Part shown: positions 17,026 to 25,883 of the stretch, piece by piece
Numbering within the stretch: the first letter of the stretch is position 1
Layout: each line of letters begins with the position of its first letter
Assembly: GCA_029100885.1 (NCBI GenBank)
Contig: JAQXPY010000178.1
Location: forward strand, 1-51,969
Length of the DNA stretch: 51,969 nt
Direction of reading: 5' to 3'
Source: Clostridiales bacterium
Lineage (GTDB): Bacteria > Bacillota > Clostridia > Lachnospirales > Lachnospiraceae
Notes under the pieces: generated by a model
Told to the model about the DNA's origin: nothing
The model's database searches: none
The model's input: only the letters and a program-made list of their open reading frames with translations
Position numbers and translations under genes: made by a program

Positions 17026-18570
17026 ATGCATCTGGTAATTTTCTCATTATTGTATGTCGGCAGCTGCTATTGCGCTTTCTGCAGCGCATATCTGGCTTCG
17101 GGATGCCTTCTGATGGCTGCGGCTGCCGGTCTTTCTGCATATTATTATAAGAAAAGCGGCAGGCTTACTTGTCCTGCCGTTATTTTTTCCTTATCCTGGA
17201 TAGGGGGCTGCGGTATTTCCTGCCTGAAGCTTTCGAGACTTCAGAGCGATTGGGAAATTGAGACATGGCTGTGTTTTTATCTGGCATATGTGCTGTTTAT
17301 TATGGGCTGGGAAATCGCTGACAGGGCCCTTATGCGCAGACCCCTGCTCAGGTCAAAGGGCAGACTGCATGACGGCATGCTTCATAGCCTGATACATCCA
17401 TTATTCAGGGAGCATGCTCCGGCTGTGATGGGCAGGGCTGTGTTAAAGGTCATGGCTTTGTGTACCGCAGTCAGCGTGGCTGCCTTTGCGGCGGAAGCTC
17501 TTTTGCTTGGATATGTACCTCTCTTTACTGCGGATACTCCACATGCATACTCATATTTTCATGTCAGCGGTCTGCATTACTTTACCGTGATCTGCGTGCT
17601 TCTTCCGGCAATGGCAGTTCTGTATTGCTTCTGCGTCTCAGGCGGCTTTGTTTCCTCGCAGGTTTCAAAGTATACAATAGCCGCCTGCACTGAGGAGACC
17701 ATGAGCACCTCCGGGAGTGAAGGTGCTGCTGAGGGAGCTGCTGCCACGGGGAAGGCCTGTATTGCCGGTGCTGCTGCCGCGTCAGTATTTGCCGCTGCGG
17801 GGGTGATCGTTCCGGTCCTGCTGGTATCAAGATATCAGCTGCTCTTTGGTATGCTGTTAGCTGCTGCCGCGATCATCATTCTTCTCGGAGGAAGGCTCAG
17901 CCTCAGCTTCAGGACAGTATGCATTATTGCAATAACGGCTGCCGCCGCCCTGACGCTGTATGTGTTTATTACTATCGAACGCGCTCACAGTGTGGAATAT
18001 CTGAACGGCATCTTTGAAATGAAGAAGAGCGATACTCCTATATGGATAACTCAGCCATATATGTATATTGCGAACAACTTTGATAATTTCAACTGTATGG
18101 TACGGGAGCTTGAGGAGCATTCTCACGGTCTCAGGATGCTGTTTCCTGTCATTGCTCTGACCGGTCTCAAGTTTGTCAGACCGGAGCTTTGCGCTTTTCC
18201 TCTGTTTGTTACTAAGGAGGAGCTGACTACGGTTACGCTGTTTTATGATGCTTTTTATGATTTCGGGATCATCGGAGTGGCAGTATTTGCATTTGTTCTG
18301 GGTCTGATCTATGCGGTCTGTGAGCATGTCTGCCGTTCCTGCATAGCATCGGCATCGGAAAACAGGGCAGTGAGGATCAGAACCGGCAATGTGACAGCAG
18401 GAACTTCTTTAAATGCCGCCGGCGTGACAGGCATCCTGCTGTACGGACAACTGTGTATATATCTTGCTCTGTCCTTTTTTACTACATGGTTTTCAAACCC
18501 GACTACATGGTTTTATTTTGCGGTCACGGCTGTCTGCGGAGCAGGTCTGTGCCTCGTTAAAGACCCGTGA
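17026..18570 (+). CDS. Polytopic membrane protein, oligosaccharide repeat-unit polymerase (Wzy)-like
   Basis: About a dozen hydrophobic segments; QPYMYIANNFDNFNCMV...FYDAFYDFGIIG pattern resembles the oligosaccharide repeat-unit polymerase family. Confidence 0.6.
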   Translation: MHLVIFSLLYVGSCYCAFCSAYLASGCLLMAAAAGLSAYYYKKSGRLTCPAVIFSLSWIGGCGISCLKLSRLQSDWEIETWLCFYLAYVLFIMGWEIADRALMRRPLLRSKGRLHDGMLHSLIHPLFREHAPAVMGRAVLKVMALCTAVSVAAFAAEALLLGYVPLFTADTPHAYSYFHVSGLHYFTVICVLLPAMAVLYCFCVSGGFVSSQVSKYTIAACTEETMSTSGSEGAAEGAAATGKACIAGAAAASVFAAAGVIVPVLLVSRYQLLFGMLLAAAAIIILLGGRLSLSFRTVCIIAITAAAALTLYVFITIERAHSVEYLNGIFEMKKSDTPIWITQPYMYIANNFDNFNCMVRELEEHSHGLRMLFPVIALTGLKFVRPELCAFPLFVTKEELTTVTLFYDAFYDFGIIGVAVFAFVLGLIYAVCEHVCRSCIASASENRAVRIRTGNVTAGTSLNAAGVTGILLYGQLCIYLALSFFTTWFSNPTTWFYFAVTAVCGAGLCLVKDP

Positions 18571-18598
18571 TTCATTATTTTTTTCCGGAGGGTGTATT

Positions 18599-20149
18599 AT
18601 GGTTGACAATTCTTCTGTTTTTTTTGCAAGAGCCGGCAATGATATGTCTGAAAAGATATTTCTGGAGCCTCGGATGGCAAATCGGCACGGCTTTATCTGC
18701 GGAGCGACGGGAACAGGAAAGACGGTAACGCTTAAGGTGCTGGCTGAATCCTTTTCCGCTCTTGGCGTTCCTGTTTTTCTCTCGGATGTAAAAGGAGACC
18801 TCAGTGGCTTTATCGTACCCGGAACAGCCGGAGAAGAAATGACAGAGCGCATCCGCAGATTCGGGATCGGGGACAGCTTTTCCTTCAGAAGCTTTCCTAC
18901 TGCTTTTTTTGATGTATTCGGAGAAAAGGGCATTCCTCTCAGAACTACTGTTTGTGAGATGGGACCGCTTCTTTTAAGTCAGTGTCTGGGACTTAATCAG
19001 ACACAGACCGATGTTCTGACTGTCATTTTCAAGATAGCCGATGATCACGGTCTGCTGCTGTGTGATACAAAGGATCTTAAGGCTATGCTGGGCTATGTGG
19101 GAGAGGACACCTCGCGCTTCGAAATGGAGTACGGCCGCATTGCCAGAGCCACGCTTTCAGCCATAGTCAGGTCTATTGTTGCTCTGGAGGCCGAGGGCGG
19201 AGACGGATTTTTCGGTGAGCCTGCAATAGATATTACTGATTTCTTTGCCTTAGATGACAAGGGCTCGGGATATATCAATATTCTGGAATGCCAGACGCTT
19301 ATAAATAAGCCTAAGTTATATTCCGCATTTATGCTGTATCTCCTTTCGGAGATTTTTGAGGTCCTTCCCGAGGTGGGAGACCAGGCTAAGCCAAAGATGG
19401 TATTTTTCTTTGACGAAGCCCATCTCCTGTTTGAAAATGCATCACCTGCTCTGCTTGAAAAGATAAGTCAGGTGGTCAGGCTTATTCGTTCGAGGGGAGT
19501 AGGTATTTATTTTGTGACCCAGTCTCCGGCAGATATCCCTGACAATGTAATGTCGCAGCTGTCAAATAAGATCGAGCACGCTCTCAGAGCCTACACCCCT
19601 AAGGAGAGGAGGGCTTTGAAGGCTGCAGCAGAATCCTTCCGTGAAAATCCGGCATTCGATACTACAGAGCTTATTCAGAATCTCGGAACAGGAGAGGCGG
19701 TCGTCTCAATGCTGGGTACCGACGGCATTCCTCAGGAGGCGCGCCACGCGTATATTCTTCCTCCGGAAAGCCATATGGGAGCAGTGACGGATGCCGCCAG
19801 AAGGAATGCTTTTCTTATGCATCCTTTGGCAGACAAATACACGGAAGGAGCGGATCCGGAATCTGCCTGGGAGCTGCTGGAAAAGAGAAGAATTCAGATG
19901 GATGAGGAAAACAAAAAAGCTGCCGAGGATGCTGCAAAAAAGAAGGAGGCAATAAAAAACGAAAAGGAAAAGGGCAGGGCTCTGAAGCGAAGCGTTAAGA
20001 ATGTAGCCTCTTCAACGAGCGGAACTATCGGAAGAGAGATAGGAAAGGCTCTGGGCTCTTCTGTCGGAGGCTCCTTCGGAAAGACTCTCGGAGGCAATGT
20101 GGGAGCCAGCATAGGCAGAAATATTATCGGAACATTATTCAAATTCTGA
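18599..20149 (+). CDS. HerA-like ATPase, DUF853 (YjgR) family
   Basis: Walker A GATGTGKTVT, Walker B KMVFFFDEAHLLF, glycine-zipper C-terminus. Confidence 0.88.
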   Translation: MVDNSSVFFARAGNDMSEKIFLEPRMANRHGFICGATGTGKTVTLKVLAESFSALGVPVFLSDVKGDLSGFIVPGTAGEEMTERIRRFGIGDSFSFRSFPTAFFDVFGEKGIPLRTTVCEMGPLLLSQCLGLNQTQTDVLTVIFKIADDHGLLLCDTKDLKAMLGYVGEDTSRFEMEYGRIARATLSAIVRSIVALEAEGGDGFFGEPAIDITDFFALDDKGSGYINILECQTLINKPKLYSAFMLYLLSEIFEVLPEVGDQAKPKMVFFFDEAHLLFENASPALLEKISQVVRLIRSRGVGIYFVTQSPADIPDNVMSQLSNKIEHALRAYTPKERRALKAAAESFRENPAFDTTELIQNLGTGEAVVSMLGTDGIPQEARHAYILPPESHMGAVTDAARRNAFLMHPLADKYTEGADPESAWELLEKRRIQMDEENKKAAEDAAKKKEAIKNEKEKGRALKRSVKNVASSTSGTIGREIGKALGSSVGGSFGKTLGGNVGASIGRNIIGTLFKF

Positions 20150-20169
20150 CATGACCGGTCCCAGGTGAA

Positions 20170-20229
20170 GGTATGCAGATCTGTCGGGAGACATGTGACG
20201 GTATACAGATCGATCGGGAGGCATGCGGC
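20170..20229 (+). repeat. 30-bp tandem duplication including an RBS-like and ATG segment upstream of the rRNA methyltransferase
   Basis: GGTATGCAGATCTGTCGGGAGACATGTGAC / GGTATACAGATCGATCGGGAGGCATGCGGC (24/30 identical). Confidence 0.88.
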
Positions 20230-21533
20230 AGAATTGTTTAGATGCTGCTTTGAAAGGGCTGCAAAAATATATGGGGTCAGACAAAATCGTATTACCTGAA
20301 GAATACTTAAACAGAATGAAAAAGGCTCTGGGCGATGAGTTCGGAGCTTTTTCGGATATCTATGAAGGTGAGCCGCAAAGAGCTCTCAGGTTCAACCGGA
20401 AAAAGGCAAGGGGCGAGACTGTGGACAGACTTGTTTCGGAATGGGGGCTGGAGCCGGTACCCTGGTGCGAAAGAGGATATTATTACAGCACCGAAACCGG
20501 AATAAGACCCGGTCTGAGTCCCTATCATGATGCGGGAGTCTATTATATTCAGGAGCCCAGTGCGATGATAACAGCGGAAAAAGCGGATATCGGCAGTGAT
20601 GATATCGTTCTGGATCTGTGTGCGGCGCCCGGAGGCAAGTCCTCACAGGCGGCGGAAAAATGCCGTTTTCTGGTATCTAACGAGCCGGTACTGTCGAGAG
20701 CACGTACACTCAGCTCAAATATCGAAAGAATGGGATTTGACAACGTAGTGGTATGCTCGGCATTTCCGAAAGAGCTCAAAAGTGCCTTCGGGGAGTATTT
20801 TACAAGGATAATCGTGGACGCGCCATGCTCCGGAGAAGGGATGATGCGAAAGGATGAAGCTGCAGTCAGAGAGTGGAGTCCGGAAAATGTCAGGCTGTGC
20901 ATACTGCGTCAGGAGGAGATCCTTGATTGTGCAGCTTCGATGCTCAAGCCGGGAGGAAGGCTCGTATATTCAACCTGTACCTTTGAGCAGGGGGAAAACT
21001 CTGCTCAGATAGAGCATTTTCTGTCGGAACACAGTGATTTTGTCCTTGCAGAATCAGATACCCTGTATCCCCACAGAATCAGAGGAGAGGGACATTTTTA
21101 TGCTGTCCTTGAAAAAAACGGAGAGCTATCCGCTTCCCGGAGCAAAAAAAAGGAGCCGGGATCGGCTGAGGATATAAAAAAGCTGCTTCTCAGAAAAAAG
21201 ATCCATGTGCTGAGAACCTCTGTGGAACAGGGAGAGACGATCAGGGACAGGCGTGGTGAGGTAAGATATGAGCCGTCACATGCTGAGGCTCTGGCCGGAG
21301 TATTCGGAAATAACGAAAACTATATAGACCTTTGCAGTCTTTCCGATGCCGTGAGCTACCTTTCGGGAAATGTTCTGGATATTACCCGCATGGATAAGGA
21401 CAGCTTTACATTAAAGAGCAGCGGAGGATGGATCGTCGTAAAATACGACGGATATGCCATGGGGCTCGGCAAGCTGTCCGGCAGTCTGATCAAGAATCAT
21501 TATCCGAAGGGATTAAGACATATTTCATCGTGA
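20223..21533 (+). CDS. RsmF/NOL1-NOP2-Sun family RNA m5C methyltransferase
   Basis: LDLCAAPGGKSSQAAE, DAPCSGEGMMRKD, YSTCTFEQGENS. Alternative start at 20271. Confidence 0.9.
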   Translation: MRQNCLDAALKGLQKYMGSDKIVLPEEYLNRMKKALGDEFGAFSDIYEGEPQRALRFNRKKARGETVDRLVSEWGLEPVPWCERGYYYSTETGIRPGLSPYHDAGVYYIQEPSAMITAEKADIGSDDIVLDLCAAPGGKSSQAAEKCRFLVSNEPVLSRARTLSSNIERMGFDNVVVCSAFPKELKSAFGEYFTRIIVDAPCSGEGMMRKDEAAVREWSPENVRLCILRQEEILDCAASMLKPGGRLVYSTCTFEQGENSAQIEHFLSEHSDFVLAESDTLYPHRIRGEGHFYAVLEKNGELSASRSKKKEPGSAEDIKKLLLRKKIHVLRTSVEQGETIRDRRGEVRYEPSHAEALAGVFGNNENYIDLCSLSDAVSYLSGNVLDITRMDKDSFTLKSSGGWIVVKYDGYAMGLGKLSGSLIKNHYPKGLRHISS

Positions 21534-21575
21534 CTTAATAACTGTTACGGTTATTTTAAGATTCCTTTAACTATG

Positions 21576-21604
21576 TAGACAAAGAAAAATGCTGATAATA
21601 TAAT
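21576..21604 (+). promoter_or_regulatory. sigma-A-like promoter TAGACA-N17-TATAAT
   Basis: -35 at 21576-21581, -10 at 21599-21604, 17-nt spacer. Confidence 0.6.
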
Positions 21605-21699
21605 TATCCGGAATCAGGCATTTATGCTGTTTTTTGCATGCATTCCCGCGGATCATCCGATTCGAATCTGTTATGGGTCTGCATCAAAGGAATCGAAAT

Positions 21700-24207
21700 A
21701 TGAGAACAGTTCACAGATACAGATATATGATAAGGAGAATCGCTGCGGCAGGAGCAGCGGTTCTTCTTGCGGTCAATTCTTTGGGTGCTGCCGCGTCCTC
21801 TGCCCTGCGTATGGTTTCGTCACCCTTTTCCCTTACGGCATACGCCCAGAACAGGCAGGCTTCGGTCAATACAGACAGACTGAATGTAAGGTCAGGTCCG
21901 GGAACCTCTTACAGTAAGGTCGCAACGCTGACTGCAGGGACAGCGGTTACAGTCACAGGCGAAACAAAGGGCTCGGACGGTTATACATGGTACAGCATTT
22001 CCTTCGGCAGCGGCAGCGGCTATGCAAGACATGATTTTATATCGGTCAATACCGTTTATGCTGTGCAGAGCGCTGATTTTGAACAGTGGATGAACAGTCA
22101 GGGATTTCCGGAGAGCTATAAGAACGGTCTCAGGGGACTTCATGAGAAATATCCGGCATGGATATTCACAGCACAGAAGACCGGACTTGACTGGAATACC
22201 GTAATTACCGAGGAGTCGAAGATAGGACGAAATCTTGTGGCAAGTACTTCTATTTCCTCCTGGAAATCTCTTTCCGCAGGAGCCTTTGACTGGTCCGGAA
22301 ACTACTGGCCTGGCTTTGACGGAGCATCCTGGGTCCAGGCCTCCTCAGAGCTCATCAGCTACTATATGGATCCGAGGAATTTTCTCAGCGATCCTTATAT
22401 TTTCCAGTTTGAGGTACAGACCTACAATCCGGAGGTTCAGACCAGAGAGGGACTTGAAAAGCTTCTTGAGGGGACTTTTCTTGATAAGGATGCGATCATT
22501 CCGGTGGAGGGCAGCCTGATCGAGGGCGGAACAGTTATTGAAGGAAGCACCTACACGGTTCCTTCAGGCTATGATTCCAAGAAAGTCTATACGGGCTACG
22601 GCTCCGGCGCAAGCGGTCCGGGCGGCACAGGTACATCCCGTGTGATAGGTCCCGGAATGACGATGCCCGGAAGTACCGGTTCGGGTTCTTCAGCACCGTC
22701 CGGTACGGCTTCCTTCGGCGGACCGGGAGCTTCTCTTGAGAGCGGAAGCACATCCGGCTCAGGTTCGGATACCGTAGTGGGCACGGGACCCGGAAGCGTC
22801 AGCACTCAGGCTCGCGCATCGGGTTCATTATCCGGCAGCCTGTCGGCATTTGCGGACAGACTTACGGGAGTGATTACAAGCTATGCCAACTGGCAGAAGG
22901 ATGATGCCGGCAAGTGGGTATATTATGACAAGGCATCAGGTGTTTTCTACAATGACGGGTGGCACTGGCTTGACGGAAACTACGACGGTATAGCCGAGTG
23001 TTATTATTTCTTCTCCGACGGTTCGCTCGCGGTCTCACAGGAGGTCGACGGCTACAGGGTCAACGAGGACGGAAAATGGGTGGATGAAAACGGCATTATC
23101 CAGACAAAGAGCGTTGCCGCGGCAGGTGCGCCGGGAAGCTCCGGTTCTGGCTTTGGCGGAACATCGGAAAATGCGCAGCCAGTATCAGGCATGCTCAAAA
23201 AGGTCTCCTATGCTGACATTATTATGAAGGCCGCCGAGACCTCGGGAGTCAGCCCGTATGTTTTAGCCTCGGCTATCCTTCAGGAGCAGGGCAAAGGAAC
23301 GAGCGAGCTGATATCGGGAAACAGCGGCTATTATAACTTTTATAATACCGATGCCTACGAGCATGACGGAATGTCAGCTGTTCAGGCCGGTCTCAGCTAT
23401 GCGGCCGAGAGCGGCAGCGGAGAACGCCCGTGGAATTCCATCGATAAGGCTATTATCGGCGGAGCATCTCTGTACGGGGCAAGCTATGTCAATAACGGAC
23501 AGGATACCTTTTATCTCAAGAAGTTAAACGTCAAGGGCAGCAATAAGTTTAATCATCAGTTTATGACTCATGTTATTGCAGCCAGTGCAGAGGGAGCCAA
23601 GGTTTCAGGAGCATATACAGATGCTTTGAAGAATTCGGCTCTTGAGTTCAAGATCCCGGTATATGAAAATATGCCGGAGTCTACCGCATTGCCTGTCGGA
23701 GACGGTAATCCGAACAACAAGCTGTCTGCTCTTAGTGTTGACGGTTTCGTTATGACTCCGACCTTCAATATGGATACCACGGAATACAGTCTGATAGTTG
23801 ACGGAAGTGTTTCTTCGGTCAATATCAATGCTTCAGTCATTGATTCGGGTGCCTCAGTCACGGGAGCAGGCAGTGCGGCTCTGAATGTAGGTACCAACGA
23901 TATCCGCATTACGGTTCGGGCTCAGAACGGAAGCGAGCGGGTATACACGATCAGTATAACGAGAAGGGACAATGCTTCATCCGGTACAGGAAGCTCCTCC
24001 GGAATACCAGGAGATGCGCCATCCGCTGTGTCCGGTGCCGGGGCAGGAGAAGCTGCGGCCGGACCCGGCGTAATGACGGGACCGGGAGCTGCGGTGTCCC
24101 AGGCGTCGGGTGAAGGTACGGGAACGGGACAGAGCAATGCTTCCCAAAGCACGGATGCTGACGTATCGGTTGATTCGACGGTCATTATCGGCCTCGGTCC
24201 ACAGTAG
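21700..24207 (+). CDS. Secreted modular glucosaminidase: SH3b, Gly/Ser-rich insert with choline-binding-like repeats, GH73-like domain, cadherin-like beta-sandwich
   Basis: VNTDRLNVRSGPGTSYSKVATL (SH3b); W/Y repeats at WHWLDGNYDGIAECYYFFSDGS; SGVSPYVLASAILQEQGKG...YYNFYN (glucosaminidase); LSALSVDGFVMTPTFNMDTTEYSLIVDG (cadherin-like). Confidence 0.85.
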   Translation: MRTVHRYRYMIRRIAAAGAAVLLAVNSLGAAASSALRMVSSPFSLTAYAQNRQASVNTDRLNVRSGPGTSYSKVATLTAGTAVTVTGETKGSDGYTWYSISFGSGSGYARHDFISVNTVYAVQSADFEQWMNSQGFPESYKNGLRGLHEKYPAWIFTAQKTGLDWNTVITEESKIGRNLVASTSISSWKSLSAGAFDWSGNYWPGFDGASWVQASSELISYYMDPRNFLSDPYIFQFEVQTYNPEVQTREGLEKLLEGTFLDKDAIIPVEGSLIEGGTVIEGSTYTVPSGYDSKKVYTGYGSGASGPGGTGTSRVIGPGMTMPGSTGSGSSAPSGTASFGGPGASLESGSTSGSGSDTVVGTGPGSVSTQARASGSLSGSLSAFADRLTGVITSYANWQKDDAGKWVYYDKASGVFYNDGWHWLDGNYDGIAECYYFFSDGSLAVSQEVDGYRVNEDGKWVDENGIIQTKSVAAAGAPGSSGSGFGGTSENAQPVSGMLKKVSYADIIMKAAETSGVSPYVLASAILQEQGKGTSELISGNSGYYNFYNTDAYEHDGMSAVQAGLSYAAESGSGERPWNSIDKAIIGGASLYGASYVNNGQDTFYLKKLNVKGSNKFNHQFMTHVIAASAEGAKVSGAYTDALKNSALEFKIPVYENMPESTALPVGDGNPNNKLSALSVDGFVMTPTFNMDTTEYSLIVDGSVSSVNINASVIDSGASVTGAGSAALNVGTNDIRITVRAQNGSERVYTISITRRDNASSGTGSSSGIPGDAPSAVSGAGAGEAAAGPGVMTGPGAAVSQASGEGTGTGQSNASQSTDADVSVDSTVIIGLGPQ

Positions 24208-24233
24208 GCTTACAGTTTTGTACAGAGGAAAAT

Positions 24234-25802
24234 ATGAGATTGCTTAGATCATTTTTAATTTCAATTGTAATCAGTGTTATTTCGGCGTTCACTGTATTTG
24301 CGGCTCAGGGAACTATCAGCTTTTCAGATCCGGAGGTCACGGTAGGCGATGAAGTAAACGTGACAATGAAGATCACTGCAGACGAGGGCACCGAGCTTGA
24401 CAGTGCCAATATAGTCCTGACCTACCCTGCATCGGGGCTGGAGTTTATTTCAGGAACAGATGCCGATGGCGGAGCCGGTGCGATCAGGGTTCACGGCACC
24501 TCCAACGGTAAAGGAACGTCAAAGCTGGAGTATAATCTAAAGTTTAAGACATCCATTGCAGGCAGCTACTCTCTGACTATTGACAGCTATGAGGTCTATG
24601 ATTCGTCTGAACAGCCGATAGATTTCACTCATCTCGGCAGCTCTTCTGTCACTGTCAGGGCAGAGGCGGATGCTTCCGCAAACTGCAGTCTCAGCAGCCT
24701 GGATGTGTATCCTGGAGAGCTGGAGCCGGCATTCGATCCTGAACAGACATCCTACTCCCTTAAGGTTGGAACCGGCGTAAAGAATATTACAGTCAATGCG
24801 ATTACCGCTGATGCTGCGGCAAATGTCAGAATCGACGGAAACAACGGACTGGGAGACGGAGATTCTGACATCGTTATAACAGTAAATGCTCCTGACGGAG
24901 CCTCCAGTCTCGAATATGTTATAAGTGTTTCCAAGGTCGAGGGAGGACCTGAGGCTGAGGACGGTAATATCGGACTCAGCGACAGTGTTCAGCTGTCTTC
25001 AAAGGGCAAGACTATCACAATTATGAATCCTGGTGAGGATATAGAGATTCCGGCCGGCTTCAAGCAGGGAACCATCAGTATTGACGAAAAGAAAGTACAG
25101 GGATGGGTATGGGGCGCAGCTGAGACGCCTGAATACTGTGTTGTATACGGTATGAACGACAAGGGAGAGCTGAATTTCTATCGTTATGATATGACCGAGA
25201 AGACCATACAGAGATACTTTGAAGATCCGCTGTCAGCCAATTCGGTAAGCAATGCAGAGTATTCGGCATTAGAAGCCGAAAAGACAGCTGCAGAAAGAAG
25301 CGCCGAGACCAGACTGATAATAATCGTAGTCATGGCGGTCATTGCCTTTGCTGCTGTTATGGGATGTATCTATATGTGGTTCAGGCTTAAGACAAGCGAA
25401 AGGCTTCAGAGATCCTACAGACGCCAGAATCTGGAACGCGTCAGAGGCACCGCTTCATCAGGGGATAATGATTCTTCCGGTACACCTGAGACACAGGAAT
25501 CCTCACTGGAGAATGTCAATGAGATCCTGAAGCATGACTTTACCAGTGACGGTGCTTCGGAGAACGTATCCGAGGCGGATGAGACACAGGTCATCAGAAG
25601 ACCTGAGAGAAAACGCAGAGCCAGAAGAAATCGCTCTCTTTCACCGGAGCTGTCTCAGGAAAATGCCGAGGACAGCAATGCCGATCTTTCGGGGGGCGAG
25701 AATATAGATCCGGAGGAGCTGGAGATCGCCGATGAGGATGCTGTGATCGAATCAGCGGAAAGCGGAGAGTTTTCGGATATAGATTTTTTCTCTGAAAAGT
25801 AA
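24234..25802 (+). CDS. Membrane-anchored surface protein with cohesin-like and cadherin-like beta-sandwich domains
   Basis: Signal peptide, ISFSDPEVTVGDEVNVTMKI... (cohesin-like), LSSLDVYPGELEPAFDPEQTSYSLKVG (cadherin-like), TM LIIIVVMAVIAFAAVMGCIYMWF, acidic tail. Confidence 0.75.
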   Translation: MRLLRSFLISIVISVISAFTVFAAQGTISFSDPEVTVGDEVNVTMKITADEGTELDSANIVLTYPASGLEFISGTDADGGAGAIRVHGTSNGKGTSKLEYNLKFKTSIAGSYSLTIDSYEVYDSSEQPIDFTHLGSSSVTVRAEADASANCSLSSLDVYPGELEPAFDPEQTSYSLKVGTGVKNITVNAITADAAANVRIDGNNGLGDGDSDIVITVNAPDGASSLEYVISVSKVEGGPEAEDGNIGLSDSVQLSSKGKTITIMNPGEDIEIPAGFKQGTISIDEKKVQGWVWGAAETPEYCVVYGMNDKGELNFYRYDMTEKTIQRYFEDPLSANSVSNAEYSALEAEKTAAERSAETRLIIIVVMAVIAFAAVMGCIYMWFRLKTSERLQRSYRRQNLERVRGTASSGDNDSSGTPETQESSLENVNEILKHDFTSDGASENVSEADETQVIRRPERKRRARRNRSLSPELSQENAEDSNADLSGGENIDPEELEIADEDAVIESAESGEFSDIDFFSEK

Positions 25803-25814
25803 TAAATTGATCAT

Positions 25815-25865
25815 CATTCGCTGTTGTTCGGGTGAGAACGGCAGCGAATGAATTTTGTTTTTTTA
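25815..25865 (+). terminator. Intrinsic terminator before clpC
   Basis: 15-bp stem CATTCGCTGTTGTTC/GAACGGCAGCGAATG, 6-nt loop, then AATTTTGTTTTTTT. Confidence 0.85.
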
Positions 25866-25883
25866 TAACACAGGAGATTTTTG

